Assembly (NCBI GenBank): GCA_019677205.1
Contig: JAAMXY010000040.1
Span: 186,001-250,000, forward strand
Reading direction: 5' to 3'
Length of the DNA stretch: 64,000 nt
Source: Pinguiococcus pyrenoidosus
Taxonomy: Eukaryota; Sar; Pinguiophyceae; Pinguiochrysidales; Pinguiochrysidaceae
Shown: piece after piece, positions 11,529-21,958 of the stretch
How positions within the stretch are numbered: position 1 is the stretch's first letter
How the letters are laid out: each line of letters opens with the position of its first letter
Notes under the pieces: model-generated
Databases searched by the model: none
What the model was told of the DNA's origin: nothing
Seen by the model: only the letters and a program-made list of their open reading frames with translations
Program-made: the position numbers and the translations under genes

Positions 11529-13268
11529 ATGGCGGATTCCAGGCGGGAAAGCCCGTCCTTGTCCCGCTCAAAGCGCCATAGGCGGAGCCTGAGCGACTCG
11601 GACCTGAACTTTGCGGGTGTGACGTTCCGTGTATCTCTGCTGCAGTCCCCCTCTGAGCTCGGTTGTGCCGTTGCTAGAGCTGCGGACGAGGGACTCCATT
11701 GACGACTTTCTGGGCGAGCTGCGGCTGGAGGACAGCTGTTCAGAGATCGAGCTTCCAGATGAGCTGGGAGACGTGTTCAACGAAGTTTTCAGTGGTACAT
11801 CTCTCTCGACTCACTTTCGGAGGCAGCTTCCTACTTACGCGGCACGCGATAGGCGACCTGGAGCTGGACAGTCTTGATCTAGACACACACGAGGACGATG
11901 AGATGGCTGGCGTTGACGACTTGCCGCTGAAAGAGGTGGAGTATGGCTCCAAGATGAGCCTGGATCCATCGCATGCACCAGCCGTGGAGAGCGACAGCTC
12001 CCCAGAACCGGCAATGGGCGACACCCAGGGAATTCAGGGCGAGAGGCACTCCTTCAATCAGGACAGCAGCATCGTCAGACCAAGCGAGGTCATACCTTGG
12101 GAGCCAAGCCTGGTAGCGTGCGTCTCGCTGGCGCTGGTTCCCAGCAGATACCAAAAACGAAGAGTCATCCTCGCCGACTTGCTTCTCTACTACAGGCCGC
12201 TGATCCGTACGATCTCTACAAGGGGACCGCCCTGATGGATAAAGAGATGAACGACATCATGAGCTTCGCGCAGGATCAGCTTACGCGGTGAGAGCCTCTC
12301 CGCTTCTCCGCTTGCCACCAACGCTGTCCGCTAAGCTTGCGCGCAGCCTCGAGTGGCAGGGCGACCGAGAGAAGGTGAACAAAGTGCTTGGGCTGTGGAG
12401 GAAAGAAAGGTGCGACGACGTTGGCAGGCACGCTCGAAGGACGCCCCCCGCACCACTCACGCTCAGTGTGGATGCGCCTGCCCCGTAGGGACCTTCTCAA
12501 CACCCGCTTTCGTGAGTACCAAACGAGACGCAACATGATTGCAGGTCGGCTCCGACCCGAGGTAGGCCAACGGGCGGAAAGCGTGTGCGACCTAGGTCTT
12601 ACAAAGCGCCGTTCCATTCCTTCGCCATTGTAATGAGATAGGGCCGGGTGGTCGGCACCGCCTTGCATGATATCATCTTCGCGCAGCCTTTGCATCCGCA
12701 ACAGTTGCGTGACTTCGCCCGGCTGCACCGCATGCTGAACGCGAAGGTCCGGAGCGCGCTTGAGAAGATCTCGAAAGGGCGGACCCAGAACTCGAGGGAG
12801 GCTCGTCGTCGAGCGCGAGATGGTGAGGATAGACGCCAGCAAAACAGCAGAATCCCACTGACGCCGGCGCGGCAGGCTTGAACGCGTGGCTCGAGGCCAA
12901 CCGAGAGTGGCCGTACCCAGAGCTTCAGGTGCGAGCGAGTCCGACGGTGCCAAGCCTTCGCAAGGAGACTCATGCGAGCACATCAACCTCGCCGATCAGG
13001 AGAAGCGGCGCCTGGCAGAGACCTACAACATCACAGTGGATCAGGTGGAGAACTTCTTCTCCAATGTGAGTTGAACCGATTATCGTAGCAACCAAATCGA
13101 AAGCATCTCTGAGCGACACATCGACAGGCTCGAAGACGTAAGCTGCAGCGGCACAAGACCAAGAAGGACGGGATGCGGATAACGTCCAAGGCAGATCGCG
13201 TCGCGTACGAGTGGCTGCGCGAGAAGGACTCGGTGCGGGGCGGAGAGCAGGAGGAAAAGAGCGACTGA
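11529..13268 (+). CDS. Homeodomain transcription factor, TALE/KN-like
   Basis: Predicted nuclear DNA-binding protein of about 361 residues in ten exons: 11529-11616, 11678-11794, 11853-12088, 12196-12287, 12347-12409, 12489-12561, 12687-12822, 12876-12928, 12979-13065, 13128-13268. All junctions keep phase. The N-terminus is Ser/Arg-rich then acidic (SIDDFLGELRLEDSCSEIEL). The homeodomain is near the C-terminus: LNAWLEANREWPYPELQ (helix 1 and the PYP loop typical of TALE proteins), EKRRLAETYNITVDQVENFF (helix 2-3) and SNARRRKLQRHK (recognition helix, with the invariant Asn and Arg). The residue before FxN is Phe rather than the near-invariant Trp, and the helix 1-2 loop is about eight residues longer than in TALE factors. 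Two introns cut the homeodomain, one directly after the invariant Asn. Convergent with the CD36-like gene, 31 bp between stops. Confidence 0.82.
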
Positions 13269-13299
13269 AGCACACGCTTGGTTACATCGAACAGCTCTC

Positions 13300-16200
13300 T
13301 CAACTCCCAGTAGATGCCAACGGCACGACCGTTCGGACTCCAAGTGACGTCTGCAGAACGGCGAAGGCTGTTAGGTCCGAGTCTCCAGTATCTAGAGGGC
13401 TTTGCGAGCCAAATTGGTACTCACCTTGTACGCGGACACAAAACATGCGATAGCCAACACAAGCAATATGGGACCGAACACAAGGAACACCACTTTCAAT
13501 CGAAAGGCAAGCTCGGGGTATCCATAGACGGCATTCTGGGAGATTCGATGCGGATGAGTCTCTCGTCTCTGTGGATTGCGTCGACCATCGACGAAGCCTA
13601 GGTGTCGGCGTACCTGGAGCTCGTCTGCGTCCTCTTGCGAGATACTTGCGGAGTCCTCCGACCAGAAGTAAGGGAAGAGGAGGCTCGTCCTCACGTCGCT
13701 GGCATTCCCGTTGATAAAGATCTGAGGTGGACGATTCGGCTTAGCACGATGCTCTTCTTGGCATCCAAAGCCAAGACAGAGAACTAGAAACGTCGTGCGG
13801 CTGGCATACGCATACCTGGGAGAACAATCCCGAGTTGATGATAGACGCATCCACACGCAGATTGCTCTGGAAGCGCCGCGTTCCCGCCACCAATGCCCCC
13901 GTCAGCGGCTCGACCAAGGAGAGGCTGCCGTGGAGGGCGTCGTCATACACGCCGTCCGTGCCGACGTATTCCATCTGGTCCTTCGGGTCCGAGGCCACGA
14001 GCCCTAATCGCGGCAACGAGATCACGAGCGGCTGGTTGTTCACGCATGGCTGGAGGCTCAAGAGCCAGTCCTGATCCATGAAGTAGTTGTAGCGATTCCA
14101 TTCGGTAGCCAAGAAGGTGGTGGAGTTGAAGCGGTAGGTCTGGACGAACAGCCCCCGATGGCGATCGTCCCCCTTGTAATTCATCCCCACGGAGCGGAAG
14201 GAGTTCGGCGACCATAAAATGTAGTCATGCTCGATGTCCCGGTCGCAGTTGCCGTCACGGATGCCCGAGCAGATGTCGATCTGGAACGAGCGCGTCTTGC
14301 GATTGCTAGGTCGGCCCGTGATGACCTCGGTGCTGTTCCAGGCCTTCTCGGCCACCGGGATGCTTCGCACGTCTTCGCGCAGCGTAAACTCCGAGATGTT
14401 GCGCCAGAGGCGCCACTGCCACCAGTCGTCCACGTCGGTCTTGCCGCTGAGGACCGTGTAGAATCGCGGTCGATGAGTCGGCCAAGTGGACGGCTCTCCA
14501 GCGTACCGAGCGCGCTGCTCCGCCACGCTCTTCGGCGCGTACTCCTCTCCGAAGAAGCCATAGTACTCCGGCGGCAGCACCGCGAGGATGGCCGGCGAGC
14601 CGCTGGTGGTCAGCATGGTGTGCAAGGCGTCGTCGTGTCCGAACAGCATCTCCTCCACCGTGCGGCGGCAGAACAAGCCCGAGTTCTTCGTGCCGGTGCC
14701 GTCGGCCTGGAGATCGTAGACCAGCGGCGCCGATGGATCGACAATGTTGCCGATGACGGTTCCGCGGAACAAGAAGTCCTCCGGCAGGTGCACGCCGAGG
14801 AACTCGGCGTACGAGCCCAGCGTCGCCACGTCCAGGCCGGTACCGGCGAAGGGCGCCGTGGCCGCCATGGTCCCCAGGCAGGTGCCCACACAGCCCAGGG
14901 CACCGGCATCGCTGGCGTAGGTCCTTGCGAATTGACCCAGCAGGATGGCCTCCATGGCGGGTTCCAGCGTGGCGAAGGTCACGGCCAAGCCCCCGGCGTA
15001 GCCCTGGCACAGCGGCGTGCCGGACGCCATGAAGGTGGTGTACATGACGCTGGTCGTGGTGGCCACGGTGTATACCGCGGACTGGCCAAAGCCATCCACG
15101 AACGCCTGCCCTTCCGCATAGGTCATGGTCGACGTGCCGGGGCTGCTGGCGTGGAGGCTGCGGTACCGCGCGTACTCCGGCCCGGTGACGATCTCCTCGC
15201 TGAGCTGCAGCGCCAGAATGCTGTCGCCCAGGCCGAGCAGAGTGGTCAGGGAGCCGCGCGCGAACTGCAAGCTGCCCATCTTGACCCAGGACGGCGCGCC
15301 CACGAAGTCGGCCACGTCCGCGGCGTCCACGGCACCGGGGACGTTGTTGGCCACCACGGACGCCATGCTGCTGAGGTAGGCCGTGTTGCTCAACGAGGAC
15401 ACCTGGCCAAGGAAGAACGCCAAACCGGACAGGTACCAATCCACCGTCGCTGCCGACGTGAGGCCCGTGAAGGTGGCGTAGAACCCCGGGAGCGAAGCGG
15501 AGGCCACTGCGGGGCTCTGCCCCCCCACGACGCCCTGCACGAAGATTAGCCAAGCCGAGATGCCGGTGCTCGCGAAGAAGCTGAATGGGTTGGCGCTGTC
15601 CCAGAGGTACGTGCTCACGACGTCCGGCAGGGAGGGAGGCAGGGCCGCCGACACGTTGTAGTACTCAAAGGGCGCCGCCATCAGCGCGGCGGCGCTCGCC
15701 TGACCGATGCCCAGGAGATATGCCTCCGTGCCCGAGGCGAAGCTGGCCTTTCGCCCCCACTGCAGCGGGACGTCGCTGGGCGTGAGCGCGGACGCGCTCA
15801 GGATGGTGGTGTTGGCGGCGCGCAGATACACCGGGTACATGAGGAAGGACATGGCCGGCAGCAGGATGCCGGAGGTGTTGGTGTACAAGTCGCGCACCGA
15901 CTCCGTCGTGGAGCCCGCGAAGGAGGCGAAGGCGGACACCTCGTCCGTGCCCAGCTGCCACAGCGCGCCGAGGTAGAAGGCGTTGATCTGGATCAGCGTG
16001 GCGTTGCGGTAGTTGTAGTCGTCGGTGGGCGTCTTCGGGTAATACGACCAGTACTCCCAAAACTCCACAACGTTGCCGTCCTCCAGCAGGCGCGCGTCGT
16101 AGCGATACTTCCTCTCCTTGAGGCCCACGTAGAACTCCTGCAGAATGGGCTTGGCGCCGGACATCTGCACGTCGTACGCGTTGGTGATGTTCCAGAAGTA

Positions 16201-16632
16201 CACGTCGTACGTCTTGTCGTCCGGCTCCAGGAAGGCCTCGTCCTCGACGTCGTCCACCACGAAGCCGTCGACGATGCGGCTCTCCAGCTGCCGCGAGATG
16301 ATGCCTTGGATCATCAGGCCCACCACGAGGAGTGTCATGCCGAAGACGAAGGCCACGCAGCCGCCGGCCAAGTACCAGCGGACGCCCGTCCCCTTCTCGC
16401 CTCTGCTCGTGCTCTTCGCGCCGGTGGTATTATTCACGACGACGTGCTTGTTGGCGCTGATGATGGGGACGTTCGAGCCGCCGCCCAAGTGACCAGGCAT
16501 GCTGCGCGACCATCGGTGGCGCGATGCCTGCGGCGGGTTGACCGGGCCCGTGCGGCCCGCGTCCGATCCGATGGGCAGGTCCCTGCCGCGCGAGGCCGTG
16601 GGCGCCACCTTGAGCACCTGGACGCCTTTCAT
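13300..16632 (-). CDS. CD36/LIMP-2 family scavenger receptor-like protein, very large ectodomain
   Basis: Two-TM membrane glycoprotein of the CD36/SCARB/LIMP-2 family, which bind lipids and lipoproteins or carry lysosomal enzymes. Exons: 16632-13816, 13721-13614, 13535-13425, 13350-13300; 1028 residues. TM1 (about 86-112) is WYLAGGCVAFVFGMTLLVVG, followed by the family hallmark KTYDVYFWNITNAYDVQ and EFWEYWSYY. C-terminal ectodomain blocks SVGMNYKGDD, QIDICSGIRDGNC, LVISLPRL and VYGYPELAF match the family; TM2 is VVFLVFGPILLVLAIACFVS with a short tail. Typical members have 470-520 residues; here a central insert of roughly 450 residues (about 290-740) rich in Ala/Gly/Ser/Tyr with four-Cys spacing (CQGY, CVGTC, FCRR) doubles the ectodomain. 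Many N-glycosylation sites. The short last exon is fixed only by phase and stop. Confidence 0.85.
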
Positions 16633-17453
16633 CTTTCCGCGCTCCTCCTGCGGGGCTCCGGCGCCCTGGGGAAACGTGCGGTGCCTTGCCCCGCGTGCTG
16701 TTAGTTTTCGGCGGATCCGAGAATCGATGTGGAATGGCGAAACGCAGAAAAAGCGTTAAGATGTCCTCGCGCCGGGAGTTGCGGGGGAGCCTTCCTCGTG
16801 CTGTTCCACGGCCGAGGAAGGCAAAATGGGGGTGTTTTGCGCGCGAGTCCACGTCTCTCTGGAGGAGAACGCATTCCATTGGTGAATCTGGATTCAAACT
16901 CAACTGGATCGAGAATTTCATTGGATGAATTTGGAGACATGCATGATGTATCCAATCAACAAGGACGTGATGTCAGCGAAAGAGTAACCGACGCCTCCTT
17001 ATTCCAGCCATACACGCAGACGCGGGTCAGTTTCGATGGGGCAACATTCGTTGCTGGGAAAAAATTGGGGCTCTCCCGCGATCCTTCCTGTGAATCTGCG
17101 GAATCGCCAGCACCCCACGAACCCTCGGCCCTTGGCAGCGATGCGCGTATCCGCTTGCAAGCTGGGGCTCGGAGCGACCGCCCTCGCATTGCGACCAGCC
17201 TCCCAATGCTGCAGAGTAGCAGGTGGGTTTGGGGAGGCGGAGCCTCCCACGACAGGCCCGCGGACCTCCTGCAAAGCCACTTCATCGGCTACCATGGTCC
17301 TACAGCGACGTAGAGCATTGGCGACGGACGGAAGGCACTCACGCTCCTATGTCACAGGCAAAGGGGGAGGAGCTGGATGCGGTGGCGAGGGAAAGCGAGA
17401 TCGAGATGAAGGAACGGAGACAGAAAAGCAAAAGAGGCGCAGAGCGTGTGCAT

Positions 17454-17512
<59 letters not shown>

Positions 17513-17680
17513 AGAGAAGGAGAGAGAGAGAAGGAGAGACACAGAGCATGTGCATGAGACAGGAAGAGATCGAGCGACGTGCAGAGAAGCAAAGAGAGAC
17601 GAAGAGGCGCAGCAGAGCATGCGATGCCGTTCCCTCACTTCAGGTGGATAGATCGTGGCACCAAAATTGTTAAATTGCGA
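16633..17680. other. Intergenic, upstream of the CD36-like gene and downstream of the P5 ATPase
   Basis: About 1 kb. A CCATTGG box at 16876-16882 sits about 245 bp upstream of the CD36-like start. The interval from 16900 to 17000 is AT-richer and carries the related words ATTGGATGAAT and ATGTATCCAATCA about 35 bp apart in inverse orientation. The rest has Ser/Arg-rich non-coding frames and the GT microsatellite listed separately. No gene seen. Confidence 0.5.
17456..17508. repeat. (GT)n microsatellite
   Basis: An almost perfect GT dinucleotide run of about 26 units followed by GA-rich sequence (GAGAAGGAGAGAGAGAG). Frames through it translate as Cys-Val or Thr-His repeats and are not genes. 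Confidence 0.95.
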
Positions 17681-20600
17681 CTACACACGAAGAACAAGTC
17701 TTCTCGCTGGAAAGCGCCTCCGCAGGTACTTCCGCACGGGCCCCGCAACCGCCACCTTCTCCCATAGGACCGTCACGACGCAGCTGGCGATGATCAAGAT
17801 CCACAACCGGGCGCGCAGACTCTGAGACATGCCGTAGTCATCGGTCGCCGGGCCTCCCTCGCAGTCGGGGAAGTCAGCAAGGGTGTCGGGATCTCCGAGA
17901 TGTGCGTTCTGGTAGTTCTGCCAGACCACCGAGGACGTGTCGTTCGCATTGAAGTTCCGCGACGCGATGTGCCAGATATCCGTCAAGTCGTTCGGCCCAG
18001 ACAGCAGCACGACGGCGAAGAGAAGCATCAGCGACACATAGCACGCGACGATGGTGACGTTCGAGTAGATCGGCTTACGGTACTCCCCTCCAAAGGTGTA
18101 TAAGAACGCCGTGTGAGTAAGCATGATGGTGAACGACATGAAGATCGTCGTCGACTCCCAGTTGTCCCCCAGCGTCCACCAGTCGTTTCCATCGCCGCAC
18201 TTGTACGGCCAACGGATGTAGCCGTCCTCGGCCTGGAAGGTGCGGATCAGCGCCACGTAGAAGAGCACGTAGATGAGGAAGACGCCAATGCTGCTGGCCA
18301 ACGATTCGGGCCCGAGCAGCGAGCTCGTCGGGCGACGAGGACTGAGCGCGTCCAGAGGCTCCGACAGCGTCATCGCGTAAGACATGGTAATGAGCACCAG
18401 CACGTCGACGCTCAGGTAGCTCATTGCCGGAGGAATGATGGAAAAGATGAGGATGAGAAGCTTTGCCACGCTGAAGAGCTGCCCGTACAGGATGACGAAC
18501 TTGAAGCACGCGAAGGAGGTCGTCAGCGCGCACCGACCCTCCCGCAGCAGATCGACAACGCTCCGGATCGTCTTCGCCCGGCTGGTGAACGGGCTCACAA
18601 CGGAGGCTTCTGCTTCGCTGAGCGCCACGCCAGCGTGGGCGGTGCGAAGTGCTCCGCAGTCATTCCCACCATCTCCGCACATCGTCACCACCAGGCCCAT
18701 GTTGATGTAGCGCTGGATGATCCGCTGCTTGGTGATCGGGGACGTCCGAGCGAAGATCCGAAGCCCCGTGAACATCTTCATCAGCGCCTCTTCGTGGTGC
18801 TCCTCCATGTAAGCAAAGGCGTCCCCCGTCAGGGCAAGCTCCAGATTCGGCCCGACGCGGTACATTGCAGCGGCTGCCGAGAACTGCGCTTGATCGTCTG
18901 CGGCGCTCGACGATCCACGCGGAAGAACTTCGAGCGCAGTGCTATCCACGGAGCCAAACTGAGACATGGACGCTTGGGCAAGGCCTTCGAGAAGCTCTTT
19001 GGTGTCGCACGGTAGCTTCATGGCCTTCGGCAGGTTCGGATGGCTCCGCATGCCGCTCTGCAGAAGCTCTTCCGGGCTGTCGCCGGACTTGCCGCCCGTG
19101 TGGAAGGGAGACTCCGTGTCGTCAGCATCTTGGACCACGTCATCCGTGGGGTTCATGACGCGCCAAAGCACTCCCCCAACTGGACTTCGTTCACCGATCA
19201 CCACGGCCGCGTTGGGCAAGATCATCCCGCTTCTCTTGGCGACATATAGACCGTTCTCTGCATTGTCGCCCGTGATCATCACCGGGCGGACGTCCCCACG
19301 CTTGAGGTCCTGCATCGCTGCGTGGGAATCCCCCTTCAACTCGTTGCGGAAAAGAATGAGACCCAGAACCTCGAGCCCCGTCTCCGCCTCGTCGCGGCTT
19401 TGGGAGAGAATGGATGCATCGGATTCGTCGCCCATCAACTTGTATGCCATCGCGAGGACGTAGCATCCATCCTGAGCCGCTTCCCTTGCCCGCGCCAGCA
19501 GACGCTCGAGCTTGTTGCCTTCGCTCTGAGTGCACATTCGAGCGATGGTCTCGGGGGCACCCTTGACGAAGGTGAACGTCGGGGCCTGGCCAAGACCGTC
19601 GGAGGTGTCGCGGACCACCACACTCATGGACATGCGGGCATGGTCGAATTCGTTTCTTTTCACCACCTCCACTGCATGCACTCCGCTGGAGGCGTCGCTC
19701 GTATCCTGGGTCGCAGCGGAAAGCCGTATACGGCGACCGCTGGTCTCTTCCATCGTCCACCCTGTGGCTTCGAACATGCGCACCTCAACTTCGTTGCCGA
19801 CCAGCTTGTCTCCAAGCTTGGTCAGCGCGTGGCAGGCAACCATTCCCAGGAGAAACGCCTCGGGCAGATCCTTCTCGCGCGGGTCGAAGGGGGAGAGCAG
19901 CTGCTCGCCCCGGTCTTGCACCACTTGCACGCCGACCAGGTCTAGCCCCTCCTTCGTTATCGTACCCGTCTTGTCGAAGCACGCGACTCTCACCTTCCCA
20001 CAGATGGCAATTCGCTTCGGGTTGACGCAGAAGATGCCCATCTTGCGGAGGCGCCGGGCGCTCATCGTCTGCCCCACCTGCAGGGACACGGGAAGCAGGG
20101 GCGAAAGGACCTGAGACACGGTGAACATGCCGTACGCCGTCCGCACGACCCAGTACGTGGTCGTCCCTTGGGAGACTTGGATCGCCACGGAAGCAATGAA
20201 GAGGAAGACGGCATAGACGCAGAGGATCACAAAGATGACCAGAAACTCCTCGTCGTACTTGAACCGCATCTTCGGCGGGTTCAGAATCATGCTAACCAAC
20301 TGTCCCTTGCTCGTGGATATGTTGGTCTTGGTGCAGACGGCGACCGCATCCTCACTCGCCTGCAGGACGGTCGTTCCTGCAAACAGCGTCTGCTTGGAGT
20401 GCACGTCGGGGTCGTAGACCGTGGTGTCGTTCCAGTCGAGCGCTCGAGCCGCCTTCGCCACCGGCATGGATTCCCCCGTGAGGCCCGCCTCGTTGGTGAC
20501 CGCCGTGCCTCTGACGAGCACCATGTCGCACGGTGCCGTCCAGGCGCTTTCCACCTTGATCACGTCGCCGGGGACGATGGCCTCCGCCGGGAGCCTGTTG

Positions 20601-21958
20601 TACGTGCCATCCCGCCCAATGCAGGCCTCGCCGTCGAGCTGGGCGAGCGACTTGATCGTGCGCTGGTTGCTTGCCTTGATGTACATCGACACAGAGGCGG
20701 AGAAGAGGACGATGGCGAACTCCAGCGCACCGGTGAACAAGTAGGCATCCCAGAACCACCAGGCGTAGAACATCACCTGATAGAAGAACAGCGCCGACAC
20801 GAACTCGTCGTAAACCAGCTTCCCGAAGCTGTCCACCTCGAAGGCGATGCGGTTCTCCCCGACCTGCTGCATCCGGAGCTCCGCCTCGTCCGTCGACAAG
20901 CCCCTCACAGCAATCTTCGGCGAGGCCTGCCCCTGAGGACCCGCGGCTGTGATGGGATCAAAGGCGGACGCCAGCTTCCCGAACGTGATCTCCGTGTCGA
21001 TCTCGGGAAAGCTTAAGCTGTCGGCCGTGAGGAGGTACCGATTGCAGTTCAGCTCGATGTACCGCAGCGGCTCGGGCCGGAGCTTGATGGGGGGTTCCGT
21101 CAAGACCTTGACGGTCTGGCTGAATCCCTTCGAGTCCGACTGGAAGTACTCCGCAAGGCGACGCGCGACCACGACGCACACCGTCGGGGTGGTCGTCAGG
21201 TTCTCTGGGTCCGGGTCCGTCTGCCACACTCGGATGTACTGCGCCTCCCGCATGCTGCAAGGCTGGCGGAACCAGTTGCCGAGCTCGTCAGAGTAGATGA
21301 AAAGCCCCGCAAACCAGACGACTCCGAAGATCCACACCGTGAAGAAGATGTCCGCGTTGGTCTCGAACTCGCCGGTGATCGGATAGTTTCCGTAGAAGCA
21401 CTGCTTATCGACTCCTCCCACTTGGCAGTCATTGTACGTGTCGACCAGAATCGCCAGGAAGACCACGAAAATCCCCACGGAGGTCAGCTGCACGTACAGC
21501 AGAGCCAGCGTGCCCGGCAAGTGGCTTCGGTACGCGCGATAGCTCATGTTCTGTTCCCCCCCCGGCCCCTGCGCACCTTTCTTGGCCTCTTCCCCCAGCT
21601 CAGGGATCTCATCGGCCACGGCGGCGCCGCTGAGCTCCAGACTCTCGTACTTCATCGCCCGCGGACAGGAGATGCATTGCACCGGCAGAACGTCGTCATC
21701 CTTCAGGCGGAAATGGCCATATGCCCCGAGCACAACGACGCCAAGACTCAGCCACACGAACACGAACACGACTCCAGCGTCGGCAAAGCCATCCAGCGAC
21801 GCTCGGCACGAGCAGGGCCCGCCCTCACTGGGGGAGCAGCACGGATCTGGTCCGTCGGGGTAGTCATAGGCCGCCAAAGCTTGGCCAAGACTGCCCAACG
21901 CTGCACAGCCTGCGACCACCGAGGACGCACACCCGATCCGGGGCAGTCGCCATACCAT
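17681..21958 (-). CDS. P5-type (ATP13A-like) P-type ATPase
   Basis: Single-exon 1425-residue P-type ATPase; P5B members export polyamines from endo-lysosomes and P5A members dislocate TM helices in the ER. Catalytic Asp662 lies in CFDKTGTITKEG; the actuator TGES (about residue 491), the nucleotide-domain KGAPE and the hinge MITGDNAENGLYVAK and GDGGNDCGALRTAHAGVALS are all present. The block GDGGNDCGALRTAHAG...LSEAEASVVSPFTS is the P5-specific signature, and KMGIFCVNPKRIAICGKV after TM4 is also P5-typical. The TM4 substrate motif reads SPLLPVSL, not the PPALP (P5B) or PPELP (P5A) consensus, so specificity is uncertain. The chosen ATG opens a signal-peptide-like segment (VVAGCAALGSLGQALA) followed by a Cys-rich stretch; eleven more codons upstream start only at a GTG. 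Ten or more TM helices can be counted. No interruption of the frame. Confidence 0.93.
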   Translation of the reverse strand: MVWRLPRIGCASSVVAGCAALGSLGQALAAYDYPDGPDPCCSPSEGGPCSCRASLDGFADAGVVFVFVWLSLGVVVLGAYGHFRLKDDDVLPVQCISCPRAMKYESLELSGAAVADEIPELGEEAKKGAQGPGGEQNMSYRAYRSHLPGTLALLYVQLTSVGIFVVFLAILVDTYNDCQVGGVDKQCFYGNYPITGEFETNADIFFTVWIFGVVWFAGLFIYSDELGNWFRQPCSMREAQYIRVWQTDPDPENLTTTPTVCVVVARRLAEYFQSDSKGFSQTVKVLTEPPIKLRPEPLRYIELNCNRYLLTADSLSFPEIDTEITFGKLASAFDPITAAGPQGQASPKIAVRGLSTDEAELRMQQVGENRIAFEVDSFGKLVYDEFVSALFFYQVMFYAWWFWDAYLFTGALEFAIVLFSASVSMYIKASNQRTIKSLAQLDGEACIGRDGTYNRLPAEAIVPGDVIKVESAWTAPCDMVLVRGTAVTNEAGLTGESMPVAKAARALDWNDTTVYDPDVHSKQTLFAGTTVLQASEDAVAVCTKTNISTSKGQLVSMILNPPKMRFKYDEEFLVIFVILCVYAVFLFIASVAIQVSQGTTTYWVVRTAYGMFTVSQVLSPLLPVSLQVGQTMSARRLRKMGIFCVNPKRIAICGKVRVACFDKTGTITKEGLDLVGVQVVQDRGEQLLSPFDPREKDLPEAFLLGMVACHALTKLGDKLVGNEVEVRMFEATGWTMEETSGRRIRLSAATQDTSDASSGVHAVEVVKRNEFDHARMSMSVVVRDTSDGLGQAPTFTFVKGAPETIARMCTQSEGNKLERLLARAREAAQDGCYVLAMAYKLMGDESDASILSQSRDEAETGLEVLGLILFRNELKGDSHAAMQDLKRGDVRPVMITGDNAENGLYVAKRSGMILPNAAVVIGERSPVGGVLWRVMNPTDDVVQDADDTESPFHTGGKSGDSPEELLQSGMRSHPNLPKAMKLPCDTKELLEGLAQASMSQFGSVDSTALEVLPRGSSSAADDQAQFSAAAAMYRVGPNLELALTGDAFAYMEEHHEEALMKMFTGLRIFARTSPITKQRIIQRYINMGLVVTMCGDGGNDCGALRTAHAGVALSEAEASVVSPFTSRAKTIRSVVDLLREGRCALTTSFACFKFVILYGQLFSVAKLLILIFSIIPPAMSYLSVDVLVLITMSYAMTLSEPLDALSPRRPTSSLLGPESLASSIGVFLIYVLFYVALIRTFQAEDGYIRWPYKCGDGNDWWTLGDNWESTTIFMSFTIMLTHTAFLYTFGGEYRKPIYSNVTIVACYVSLMLLFAVVLLSGPNDLTDIWHIASRNFNANDTSSVVWQNYQNAHLGDPDTLADFPDCEGGPATDDYGMSQSLRARLWILIIASCVVTVLWEKVAVAGPVRKYLRRRFPARRLVLRV

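Noticed and set aside
14227-15549. 440-codon open frame on the plus strand
   Set aside because: It is antisense to the CD36-like gene; His/Gln/Arg/Gly-rich translation with no motif, a by-product of GC-rich codon use on the other strand.
17347-17592. Frames through the GT repeat (poly Thr-His, poly Cys-Val)
   Set aside because: They only translate the dinucleotide repeat.
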